In this document: positions 1 through 5,011 of the stretch, piece by piece
Numbering within the stretch: the first letter of the stretch is position 1
How the letters are laid out: each line of letters begins with the position of its first letter
NCBI GenBank assembly: GCA_028712575.1
Contig: JAQTPU010000063.1
Coordinates: forward strand, 1-5,350
DNA from: Candidatus Iainarchaeum sp.
Lineage (GTDB): Archaea; Iainarchaeota; Iainarchaeia; Iainarchaeales; GCA-2688035
Direction of reading: 5' to 3'
Length of the DNA: 5,350 bases
The notes under the pieces: generated by a model
Database searches by the model: none
What the model saw: only the letters and a program-made list of their open reading frames with translations
What the model was told of the DNA's origin: nothing
Program-made: the position numbers and the translations under genes

Positions 1-503
1 TTAATGGGAAGGAGCTCCGCGAGCATTGCGATTATTGCTGTTGCAACAGCGATTGGCAATGGAAAAAGAACTGCCAGAAATGGGATTATTGCAAGTATTC
101 CTGCCGTTGTCCCCTCCAGGGTGCGTTTTCCCACAAGCCTGTGTTTTCCGAATCTTATTCCGAAGACAGTTGAAGCGCTGTCGCCGTAGATGAGCGCGCA
201 GAGAGCGCCGATTGCAATTGCAGGGTTGGAAAACAGGAAAAGCACTATTATTGCGCTGATAAAGAAAAGAATCGCCCCCTGGCCAGGCACTTCTTTTTCA
301 TGTTCCCTTTCAACCTTTTGCACAAGATGGTAAAAAACAGGGATTTTTATTCCGTGCCTTATTGCAAGCGAAAAAACAATCCCGGCCATTAGGCAGGCAA
401 CAAGAATTTCTAGGGTGGCTTCATTCCCCAGCAGGACAAGGAGTGCAATGAAAAGGCTTCCGAAAAGGAAATGGATGAATTGCCTTCTGATTTCAAGAAT
501 CAT
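1..503 (-). CDS. Dolichol/polyprenol (phytol-type) kinase family membrane protein, C-terminus cut by window edge
   Basis: This frame is open from an ATG at 503-501 to the window edge, giving 167 residues with no stop. It is very hydrophobic, with likely helices near residues 12-26, 31-48, 78-92, 94-106 and 134-165. The N-terminus carries an E-x-R-R-x(3)-H pattern (E4, R6, R7, H11). PGQG lies at 73-76. GDSAST at 107-112 is followed by RFGK (117-120) and GKRTLEGTTAG (125-135). These are hallmarks of COG0170, the CTP-dependent dolichol, phytol and polyprenol kinases related to CDP-diglyceride synthetase. Known members phosphorylate an isoprenoid alcohol in the membrane. In archaea the product could feed lipid-carrier glycosylation or isoprenoid salvage; the substrate here cannot be told. 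The AELLP at 162-166 resembles the V-E-x-L-P that usually precedes a conserved D-D-N-x-T-I-P stretch, so probably only a short C-terminal part is missing. The start lies 4 nt after the fibrillarin stop, so the gene is probably translated from the same mRNA. Confidence 0.82.
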   Translation of the reverse strand, partial: MILEIRRQFIHFLFGSLFIALLVLLGNEATLEILVACLMAGIVFSLAIRHGIKIPVFYHLVQKVEREHEKEVPGQGAILFFISAIIVLFLFSNPAIAIGALCALIYGDSASTVFGIRFGKHRLVGKRTLEGTTAGILAIIPFLAVLFPLPIAVATAIIAMLAELLPI

Positions 504-506
504 TCA

Positions 507-513
507 ATCACTT
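507..513 (-). promoter_or_regulatory. Shine-Dalgarno-like site for the polyprenol kinase gene
   Basis: On the minus strand the bases AAGTGAT end 3 nt before the ATG at 503. They match the archaeal Shine-Dalgarno AGGTGAT in six of seven positions. The site overlaps the fibrillarin stop codon (TGA, 510-508), which fits translational coupling. The assignment is from pattern and spacing only. Confidence 0.45.
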
Positions 514-1170
514 CTTTTCGCATAAAAAAATGCAGTGATGTTTCTCGAAGGGCGCAAGGTTTACCTGCTGCAAGACCTTGAATTGTTTTTCTAGTTCTTT
601 TTTTTCTTCCGCAAAAATTTTTTCAGGCTTTTCTGATTGTGAAATGCTTTTTGCCTTAATTGCAATAACCCCGGATTTTCCTTTCTTCAAAAACAGGGAG
701 GCATTCTTGTTAAAGATTTCAGCCTGGTTTTTCTGTGAAATGTCCTGATAGAGCAGGTCAATTTCAATTCCTTCAAGGTCTTTTGCATAATTTTCAGGCC
801 TGCCTGCATCTGAAAGAAGGGGAAGCATGTTTGTGCGTTTTTCGCACAATTCAATGAACTTGCGCATAACCTTTTCGGCAACATCAACTCCGAACAAAAT
901 TCCTTCACTGCCAATAATGTCTGAAATGTGCGATGGCGTTGTCCCTTCTGCAGAGCCGAGATAAAGAACATTATTGCCTTCTTTAAGGGGAAGCTGTTTC
1001 AAGCCGTTTTTTATTCCTGCGCCGAGCTTCGAGCGCCAGGGAACCCATTCCCTGTACTCAACGCTGTTTTCCTGAACATGAGTTTCGCCGTAAACCTGTT
1101 TTCCCTGCACAAGATTTTTTGTGAAAATCTTTCCGTTGGATTCAAAAACCCCTGAAAAAATTTGTTTCAT
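508..1170 (-). CDS. flpA: Fibrillarin-like rRNA/tRNA 2'-O-methyltransferase
   Basis: This 220-residue protein is the SAM-dependent methyltransferase of archaeal C/D-box sRNPs, which adds 2'-O-methyl groups to rRNA and tRNA at sites chosen by guide RNAs. The small N-terminal beta domain (about 1-35) is present. It is followed by the signature REWVPWRSKLGAGI (40-53). The Rossmann SAM-binding motif I is VLYLGSAEGTT (68-78), with SHISDIIG after it, and D96 ends the next strand in the acidic ribose-binding position. D121 lies in SDAGRPENY (120-128). YQDISQKNQAEIF (141-153) and IKAKSI (171-176) are strongly conserved family blocks. K48, D143, K172 and H211 or H212 are the likely counterparts of the family's K-D-K-H catalytic residues. 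The length is normal for archaeal fibrillarin (about 225-230). It is the second gene of the operon, 24 nt after the Nop5 stop. Its usual partners are Nop5, encoded just upstream, and L7Ae, which is not in this window. Confidence 0.96.
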   Translation of the reverse strand: MKQIFSGVFESNGKIFTKNLVQGKQVYGETHVQENSVEYREWVPWRSKLGAGIKNGLKQLPLKEGNNVLYLGSAEGTTPSHISDIIGSEGILFGVDVAEKVMRKFIELCEKRTNMLPLLSDAGRPENYAKDLEGIEIDLLYQDISQKNQAEIFNKNASLFLKKGKSGVIAIKAKSISQSEKPEKIFAEEKKELEKQFKVLQQVNLAPFEKHHCIFLCEKK

Positions 1171-1176
1171 TAGTTA

Positions 1177-1182
1177 ACCTTC
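1177..1182 (-). promoter_or_regulatory. Shine-Dalgarno site for fibrillarin
   Basis: In the 24-nt gap between the Nop5 stop and the fibrillarin ATG, the minus strand reads GAAGGT. This matches GGAGGT in five of six positions and lies 6 nt before the ATG at 1170. It supports that start and indicates that this internal operon gene is translated from a leadered, polycistronic message. Confidence 0.55.
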
Positions 1183-1194
1183 AGAATTTTTGAA

Positions 1195-2001
1195 TTATTT
1201 TTTCTGCAGTTCTTTTGCCCTTGTGTCAAGGCCTTTCTGCAGTTCTTTTGCAATTTCTTTTTTGCTGAAAAAATCAGTCCTTACTGCAATCGAAATTTTT
1301 CCTGAAAGGGAGCGGGCAATTTTTCCCTTGTTTTCAAAGGAAGCCTGCTTGACCATCGGGTGCTGGTAAAGAAGCCCGTATTTCGGTGTTTTTGCCTTCG
1401 GGTTTTTGACATGCCGGAAAAATGCCTTTTTTGCCCCGAGAATCTGTATTGTGGAAGAAGGCATTAATGCCAGCCTTCTGAAACTGCCGGCCTCTTTCAA
1501 CATTTTTGCGCCGAGAACAGAACCGCAGATTTCGGAAAAATTCGGGGATTTTTTCTGCATTTCTTCGGAGATGAATTTTTCAAGCGAATTCCTCTGTTCC
1601 TTTATGTTAAGCGCATTGAGCGCGAGAAGCTTTATTTCCCCAAGCGCTTTGTCGGGAATCCTGGAACCCATGCTTGTTTTTGCCTTTTCAATTACTGCCT
1701 TTGCCGTTTCTTTCTCTTTCACAAGCCCGGAGATTTCCTTTTCAGAAAAATTTTCCCTGTTTCCGAGCAAATAAACAAGCTTCAAAAATGCCTCGGGATT
1801 CTGGATTGCCCTGTCCAGCTCTGGAAAGTGCGACGCATACCATTCCCTTGCGTGCTCTGAAATAAGGTTAAAAATTTCGTCTAAATCCTGCAGGGCATTC
1901 ACTGCGCGGATAATGTGCTCTTCCTCGCCGGAATACTTTTCCTCAACCTTTTCCCTTGTTTTCCGTATGAGTTTTTTCCTTAATTCGTCTATCCTGTTCA
2001 T
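1195..2001 (-). CDS. nop5: Nop5/Nop56-58 family C/D-box sRNP core protein, lacking the N-terminal fibrillarin-binding domain
   Basis: This 268-residue protein is the scaffold of the archaeal C/D-box sRNP, which dimerises through a coiled coil and clamps the L7Ae-bound kink-turn of the guide RNA. The coiled-coil region starts almost at once: IIRAVNALQDLD (30-41) and the hallmark REWYASHFPEL (52-62). The second coiled-coil helix runs to about 150. The Nop RNA-binding domain follows with SVLGAKMLKEAGS (161-173), PSSTIQILGAKKAFFRH (181-197), TPKYGLLYQHP (205-215) and KGKIARSLSGKISIAVRTD (225-243). The C-terminus ends in a short lysine-rich tail. Archaeal homologues are usually about 370-420 residues, and their first 100 or so form a separate domain that binds fibrillarin. 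That domain is absent here. The short start is supported by an in-frame TGA at 2007-2005, two codons upstream of the ATG, and by a TATA-like box centred 27 nt upstream. It is the first gene of an operon with fibrillarin. Confidence 0.93.
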   Translation of the reverse strand: MNRIDELRKKLIRKTREKVEEKYSGEEEHIIRAVNALQDLDEIFNLISEHAREWYASHFPELDRAIQNPEAFLKLVYLLGNRENFSEKEISGLVKEKETAKAVIEKAKTSMGSRIPDKALGEIKLLALNALNIKEQRNSLEKFISEEMQKKSPNFSEICGSVLGAKMLKEAGSFRRLALMPSSTIQILGAKKAFFRHVKNPKAKTPKYGLLYQHPMVKQASFENKGKIARSLSGKISIAVRTDFFSKKEIAKELQKGLDTRAKELQKK

Positions 2002-2005
2002 AATT

Positions 2006-2022
2006 CAATTGAACAGCAATTG
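2006..2022. repeat. Two CAATTG palindromes one helical turn apart
   Basis: CAATTG occurs at 2006-2011 and again at 2017-2022, with an 11-bp start-to-start spacing. This places both copies on the same face of the helix, between the Nop5 start codon and the shared TATA-like box. They could be an operator, but CAATTG is a common AT-rich hexamer and no regulator can be named. Confidence 0.25.
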
Positions 2023-2023
2023 G

Positions 2024-2032
2024 TTTTTAAAT
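2024..2032. promoter_or_regulatory. Near-symmetric TATA box shared by the divergent nop5 and glyS genes
   Basis: The 53-nt gap between the divergent start codons has TTTTTAAAT near its centre, which reads ATTTAAAAA on the other strand. The TTTAAA core (2026-2031) is centred about 27 nt from the Nop5 ATG (2001) and about 26 nt from the GlyRS ATG (2055). That is the usual distance from an archaeal TATA box to the transcription start, so both mRNAs would begin at or next to the start codon. Only this one good TATA-like element is visible in the gap. That a single box serves both directions is inferred. Confidence 0.6.
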
Positions 2033-2054
2033 GATTTCAGGCTAATGTTTTTTC

Positions 2055-3551
2055 ATGCCGAAAGAAGAAATCAACAACCTGGCTTTGAGAAGGGCCCTGT
2101 ATTACCCTGCTGCGGAGATTTATTCAAACTCCCCTTCCGGATTCTGGGAATTTGCGGATGCCGGCGAAAAAATCCGCAGGAAAATAGTCGATTTGTGGAG
2201 AAAAGAGCTTGTTGAAAAAGAGGGCTTTATGGAAATTTTTGGGGCGCAGATTCTTCCTGAAGATGTTTTCAAGGCATCCGGGCATCTGGCTTCTTTTTCC
2301 GACCCTATTGTGCAGTGCAAAAAATGCAATTCCCTGCACAGGGCAGATGTATTGATTGCCGACAAAACCAGGGGAGTTGTGCCCGAAAGCCTTGCAACTT
2401 CAGAGCTTGACGCCCTGATAAGGAAGCACGGGATTGAATGCCCGAAGTGCAAGGGCAAGGAGTTTCATGAAGTAAAAAAATTCAATATGATGATGAAGGT
2501 TGACATTGGAGCAACGGGAAACCAGGTTTCTTATTTGAGGCCTGAAACCTGCCAGAGCATTTTCCTTGATTTTAAAAGGGTTTACAGGACAATGGCGAAC
2601 TCCCTTCCGCTTGGAATTGCGCAGGCAGGCTCTTCTTTCAGGAATGAAATTGCCCCGAGAAACACGCTTTTGAGGCAGCGCGAATTCGGCCAGATGGAAA
2701 TAGAAATTTTTTTCAATCCGCACAGGATAAATGAAATTGAAAATTTTTCAGAAGTGGAAAATTTCAAATTAAACCTGTTCCTTTTGAAGGAAAAAGGGGT
2801 CAAGAAAATTTCCTGCAAAGAGGCTGTTGAAAAAAAGCTTGTTTCAGGAAAGCTGATTGCTTATTGCCTTGCGCGAGTGCAGGAGTTTTACAAAAAACTC
2901 AACATTTCTGAAGAAAAAATGCGCTTTCGGCAGCTTGGCAATGATGAAAGGGCTTTTTATGCGGCCGAAACATGGGATTTTGAGGTTGAAACAGACCTGG
3001 GCTGGATAGAATTAATGGCCTGCAATTACCGCACTGATTATGACCTGAAGGGGCATGCAAAGCAGAGCAGGCAGGAAATGATTGTAACAGACAACAATGA
3101 AAAGGTTCTGCCCCATGTGTTCGAGCTTTCCGCGGGCATTGACAGGGCCTTTTATGTTGCGCTTGACCTTGCCTTCAGAAAGGAAAAAAGGGGCCCTGAA
3201 GAGCGCGTTTTTCTTGACCTGCCTGTAAGGATTGCGCCGTATATTGCAGGTATTTTCCCACTTGTAAAAAAAGACGGCTTGCTTGAAAAGGCAACAGGGA
3301 TTTTCAGGCAATTGAATTCCTATGATTTTGATGTTTTGTTCGAGGAAAAGGCAAGCATTGGCAAAAGATATGCAAAAACAGACGAAATCGGAGTGCCTTT
3401 TGCGATTACAATTGATTATGACACGATGAAAGACAACACAGTAACACTGCGCGAGAGAAATTCAATGCAGCAGAAAAGGGTAAAAATTGATTCGCTTGCA
3501 GAGGCATTGTGGCATCTGAAAACTGGAAAAAAAAGCTTTGAAAAAATTTAA
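2055..3551 (+). CDS. glyS: Glycyl-tRNA synthetase, single-chain (alpha2) class II type
   Basis: This 498-residue enzyme charges tRNA-Gly with glycine in the cytoplasm. The N-terminal block RRALYYPAAEIY (12-23) and the VFKASGHLASFSDPIVQCKKC segment (71-91) are typical of the family. A four-cysteine zinc site is visible: C88, C91, C129 and C132. The glycine-binding loop is YLRPETCQSIF (160-170). Motif 2 is SFRNEIAPRNTLLRQREF (194-211). Motif 3 is FELSAGIDRAF (356-366), retaining the E, S and R. The C-terminal anticodon-binding domain starts near VRIAPYIAGI (391-400) and contains EEKASIGKRYAKTDEIGVPFA (430-450). The protein is shorter than many archaeal GlyRSs (about 570) but all catalytic blocks are present. 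The loop differs from the usual RPETAQGIF by C166 for A and S168 for G, and FWEFADAG (30-37) replaces the usual FYDYGPLG. An in-frame TAA at 2043-2045 and the TATA distance fix the start. Confidence 0.96.
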   Translation: MPKEEINNLALRRALYYPAAEIYSNSPSGFWEFADAGEKIRRKIVDLWRKELVEKEGFMEIFGAQILPEDVFKASGHLASFSDPIVQCKKCNSLHRADVLIADKTRGVVPESLATSELDALIRKHGIECPKCKGKEFHEVKKFNMMMKVDIGATGNQVSYLRPETCQSIFLDFKRVYRTMANSLPLGIAQAGSSFRNEIAPRNTLLRQREFGQMEIEIFFNPHRINEIENFSEVENFKLNLFLLKEKGVKKISCKEAVEKKLVSGKLIAYCLARVQEFYKKLNISEEKMRFRQLGNDERAFYAAETWDFEVETDLGWIELMACNYRTDYDLKGHAKQSRQEMIVTDNNEKVLPHVFELSAGIDRAFYVALDLAFRKEKRGPEERVFLDLPVRIAPYIAGIFPLVKKDGLLEKATGIFRQLNSYDFDVLFEEKASIGKRYAKTDEIGVPFAITIDYDTMKDNTVTLRERNSMQQKRVKIDSLAEALWHLKTGKKSFEKI

Positions 3552-4033
3552 CTCCTGGTTGACATTAGCCCGCTTAAAGTGTCTGCAAGGCTACCAGTGC
3601 ACTGTTTTTTAAGGTCTGCAGTCTGGATTCCCACAAGCCCGCTCTCGCTGCCTGCCAATTGCTCTTCCGGGACAAAGCAGGTCATGTCCTTGCCCTGCAG
3701 CATTGCGGCCATTATCTGGCCCGCTGTAGCGTCCTGGCTTGCCGGGTCAACTTCTATTTTTTCCATTTTGTATTTTACCTTCCAGGACTTGTTTTCCTGG
3801 AAACCGAAAATGATTATTTTAATGCTGATGCTTGACTTCGGGCTTTCACTGGCCTGTGTAATAGTGGCAAACGCCTTCTCGCAGGTTTTTGCGGCAGTTC
3901 CAATGCAATCCGCATTAGTGCCGCAGTCCTTAAGGCCTGATGTTTCGTCAGCAGGCACAGCAGGCGGCTGTGAACAGCCAAGCAGCAAAACAAGCGTTGC
4001 AATTAAAACAAGCGGAATAATAATTTTCTTCAT
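3548..4033 (-). CDS. Small cysteine-containing lipoprotein of unknown function
   Basis: This 161-residue protein begins MKKIIIPLVLIATLVLLLGC, a lipoprotein signal peptide with lipobox LLGC and modified cysteine C20. The mature part is probably anchored to the outer face of the cytoplasmic membrane. A proline-rich linker is followed by DCGTNADC (36-43) and AAKTCEKAF (47-55). A strand-rich stretch with ISIKIIIFGF (69-78) and WKVKYKMEKIEV (84-95) comes next, then MTCF (117-120) and KKQC (142-145). Five cysteines remain after the lipobox (37, 43, 51, 119, 145), which suggests disulfides. The D-C-x(5)-C-x(7)-C spacing resembles small secreted proteins I associate with DPANN archaea, but I can assign no function. 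A longer reading from an ATG at 4048 adds five residues. I reject it because that ATG lies only about 10 nt from the TATA-like box, while the ATG at 4033 lies about 25 nt away. The stop overlaps the GlyRS stop. Confidence 0.8.
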   Translation of the reverse strand: MKKIIIPLVLIATLVLLLGCSQPPAVPADETSGLKDCGTNADCIGTAAKTCEKAFATITQASESPKSSISIKIIIFGFQENKSWKVKYKMEKIEVDPASQDATAGQIMAAMLQGKDMTCFVPEEQLAGSESGLVGIQTADLKKQCTGSLADTLSGLMSTRS

Positions 4034-4054
4034 AAAACAGTATGGCATTTTTTG

Positions 4055-4062
4055 TTTAAATA
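4055..4062. promoter_or_regulatory. TATA box shared by the divergent lipoprotein and tRNA-Thr genes
   Basis: The 54-nt gap between the lipoprotein ATG (4033) and the tRNA 5' end (4088) holds TTTAAATA, which is TATTTAAA on the minus strand. Its centre is about 25 nt from the lipoprotein ATG, predicting a leaderless mRNA. It is about 30 nt from the mature tRNA end, predicting a start near A4085 and removal of a few bases by RNase P. No other TATA-like element of equal quality is visible except the A/T run at 4074-4085, which is too close to the tRNA. Confidence 0.58.
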
Positions 4063-4087
4063 CTTAACGCAACAAAATTTTTTTATC

Positions 4088-4159
4088 GCCCCGATAGCAT
4101 AATGGCGGTGCTCCGGTTTCGTAAACCGGCGGTTGAGGGTTCAAGTCCCTCTCGGGGCT
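4088..4159 (+). tRNA. tRNA-Thr, anticodon CGU (reads ACG)
   Basis: A full cloverleaf of 72 nt can be folded by eye. The acceptor stem GCCCCGA (4088-4094) pairs perfectly with TCGGGGC (4152-4158). The D stem is GCAT/GTGC (4097-4100 with 4108-4111, ending in a T-G pair) around a short 7-nt loop containing GG. The anticodon stem CCGGT/ACCGG (4113-4117, 4125-4129) holds the loop TTCGTAA with anticodon CGT at 4120-4122. The variable loop is 5 nt. The T stem GAGGG/CCCTC (4135-4139, 4147-4151) holds TTCAAGT. There is no intron and no encoded CCA, so CCA must be added enzymatically. The discriminator is T4159, which fits archaeal threonine tRNAs, as do G1-C72 and C2-G71. Confidence 0.96.
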
Positions 4160-4165
4160 TTTTTT
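4159..4165 (+). terminator. T-tract terminator after tRNA-Thr
   Basis: Seven consecutive T residues start at the discriminator base and follow the tRNA directly. Archaeal RNA polymerase terminates at such T-rich stretches. It would separate the tRNA transcript from the next gene, which has its own TATA-like box. A second run of eight T (4192-4199) lies just before the next start codon and could act as a backup site. Confidence 0.6.
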
Positions 4166-4172
4166 ACAGAAC

Positions 4173-4181
4173 TATTAAATA
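4173..4181 (+). promoter_or_regulatory. TATA box of the DUF6498-type gene
   Basis: TATTAAATA is centred about 26 nt before the ATG at 4203, predicting a leaderless transcript like those of the other first genes here. The same stretch contains an in-frame TAA (4176-4178), so translation cannot start further upstream in this frame. Confidence 0.55.
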
Positions 4182-4202
4182 GGTGTAAGCCTTTTTTTTA
4201 TC

Positions 4203-4979
4203 ATGAAAAAGAACTTTTTGAAATTTTTGCGCTTTGACAATCCCCCTGTGCGCTTTTTGCTTGCCGCAAATGTCCTGATAATTATTTTTGCTGTTTTGTT
4301 CAACTGGAGCCTTGCAACTATTTTGTGGGGTTTTTGGCTTCAGAGTGTAATAATAGGCTTTTTTATTTTCCTAAAGCTTTTGGTTTTTTTTGCAAGGGCT
4401 GATCAAAAGTTTTCAAGTGCGGGCCTTGTGATTCGGCTGTTTGTTCTTTTGTTTGCCTTTGGCATTGATCTTCTGGCTTATGGTGCAATTATTTCGGGCA
4501 TCTGCGAAACATTTAGAAAAATTGATTCGGTCAATATGCCGAGCGTTATTTTTATCGGGGCAATTTTTTTTGCGAGCCACGCTTTCTCTTTTTGGTTTAA
4601 TGTAATCAAAAACAACGAGGGCTTTGGCAAAAACAGGGTTTCCGGCGCGTCAAAAAGATTTATTGCAAAGCTTAAGCGCATTGGAAAAAGCGCATTGGAA
4701 ATAAATGCGCTTTCACTTGAAAATGCAAAAAAGAGAGACGAATCTCTTTTGGTTGGTGAAGTAATGCTGGAAATTTATCTGAGAGGACTGCCTTTCCAGG
4801 TTTTTTCAATTGCTGTTCCCTTTATTCTTATGCTGGTTTTTATTCCGGCGGCAATTTTATTTCCCAAATATGAATTTGTTGATTGGGCTGTTTTAAAATT
4901 AGAACTTGTGGTTTTCCTTGCCGGAAAAACAATAGTTGACATTATTTCGCACAATATGCAGCATAATAAAAGCAAATAA
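4203..4979 (+). CDS. DUF6498-like integral membrane protein
   Basis: This 258-residue protein has about six hydrophobic segments, near residues 15-34, 37-63, 74-100, 114-134, 195-221 and 227-247. Several features match my memory of the DUF6498 family. These are WSLATILWGFWLQSVIIGFF (35-54), where the usual form is a W-x-E-N-x-I-I-G-F pattern, plus SHAFSFWFN (125-133) and the C-terminal AGKTIVDIISH (240-250), equivalent to the family's L-K-x-x-x-D-x-x-x-H end. The usual glutamate after W45 is a glutamine here (Q47). A long basic, polar loop lies at about 136-190, between the fourth and fifth helices. No enzymatic motif is evident and the function of the family is unknown to me. Gene order gives no clear hint: the gene follows tRNA-Thr on the same strand with its own promoter and is convergent with the surface-protein gene 32 nt away. 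Confidence 0.72.
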   Translation: MKKNFLKFLRFDNPPVRFLLAANVLIIIFAVLFNWSLATILWGFWLQSVIIGFFIFLKLLVFFARADQKFSSAGLVIRLFVLLFAFGIDLLAYGAIISGICETFRKIDSVNMPSVIFIGAIFFASHAFSFWFNVIKNNEGFGKNRVSGASKRFIAKLKRIGKSALEINALSLENAKKRDESLLVGEVMLEIYLRGLPFQVFSIAVPFILMLVFIPAAILFPKYEFVDWAVLKLELVVFLAGKTIVDIISHNMQHNKSK

Positions 4980-5011
4980 TGTTTGCCCCTGCATATGTGC
5001 CGTGTGGCTAT
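4980..5011. other. Convergent intergenic gap with no clear feature
   Basis: These 32 nt separate the convergent stop codons of the DUF6498-like gene and the surface-protein gene. I see no strong hairpin and no T tract on either strand. Transcription from each side therefore probably ends inside the opposing gene or by a signal I cannot recognise. Confidence 0.4.

Noticed and set aside
2487..2545. Possible C/D-box guide RNA: ATGATGA at 2487-2493 (C-box-like) and CTGA at 2542-2545 (D-box-like), at a suitable spacing.
   Set aside because: It lies inside the most conserved part of the GlyRS coding sequence (FNMMMKVDIG to RPET), has no clear internal D'/C' boxes, and the short motifs are easily met by chance.
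4034..4048. Upstream ATG (4048-4046) that would give the lipoprotein five extra residues.
   Set aside because: It is only about 10 nt from the TATA-like box, so it would not be on the transcript. The ATG at 4033 has the right distance and gives a standard M-K-K signal peptide.
3579..4067. Long open frame on the plus strand opposite the lipoprotein gene.
   Set aside because: It is a mirror of the lipoprotein, whose signal peptide, lipobox and correctly placed TATA box make the minus strand the real gene. It has no recognisable domain or promoter.
4181..4185. AGGTG upstream of the DUF6498-like gene as a Shine-Dalgarno site.
   Set aside because: It directly adjoins the TATA-like box and is 17 nt before the ATG. 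It would lie upstream of the expected transcription start and too far for ribosome binding.
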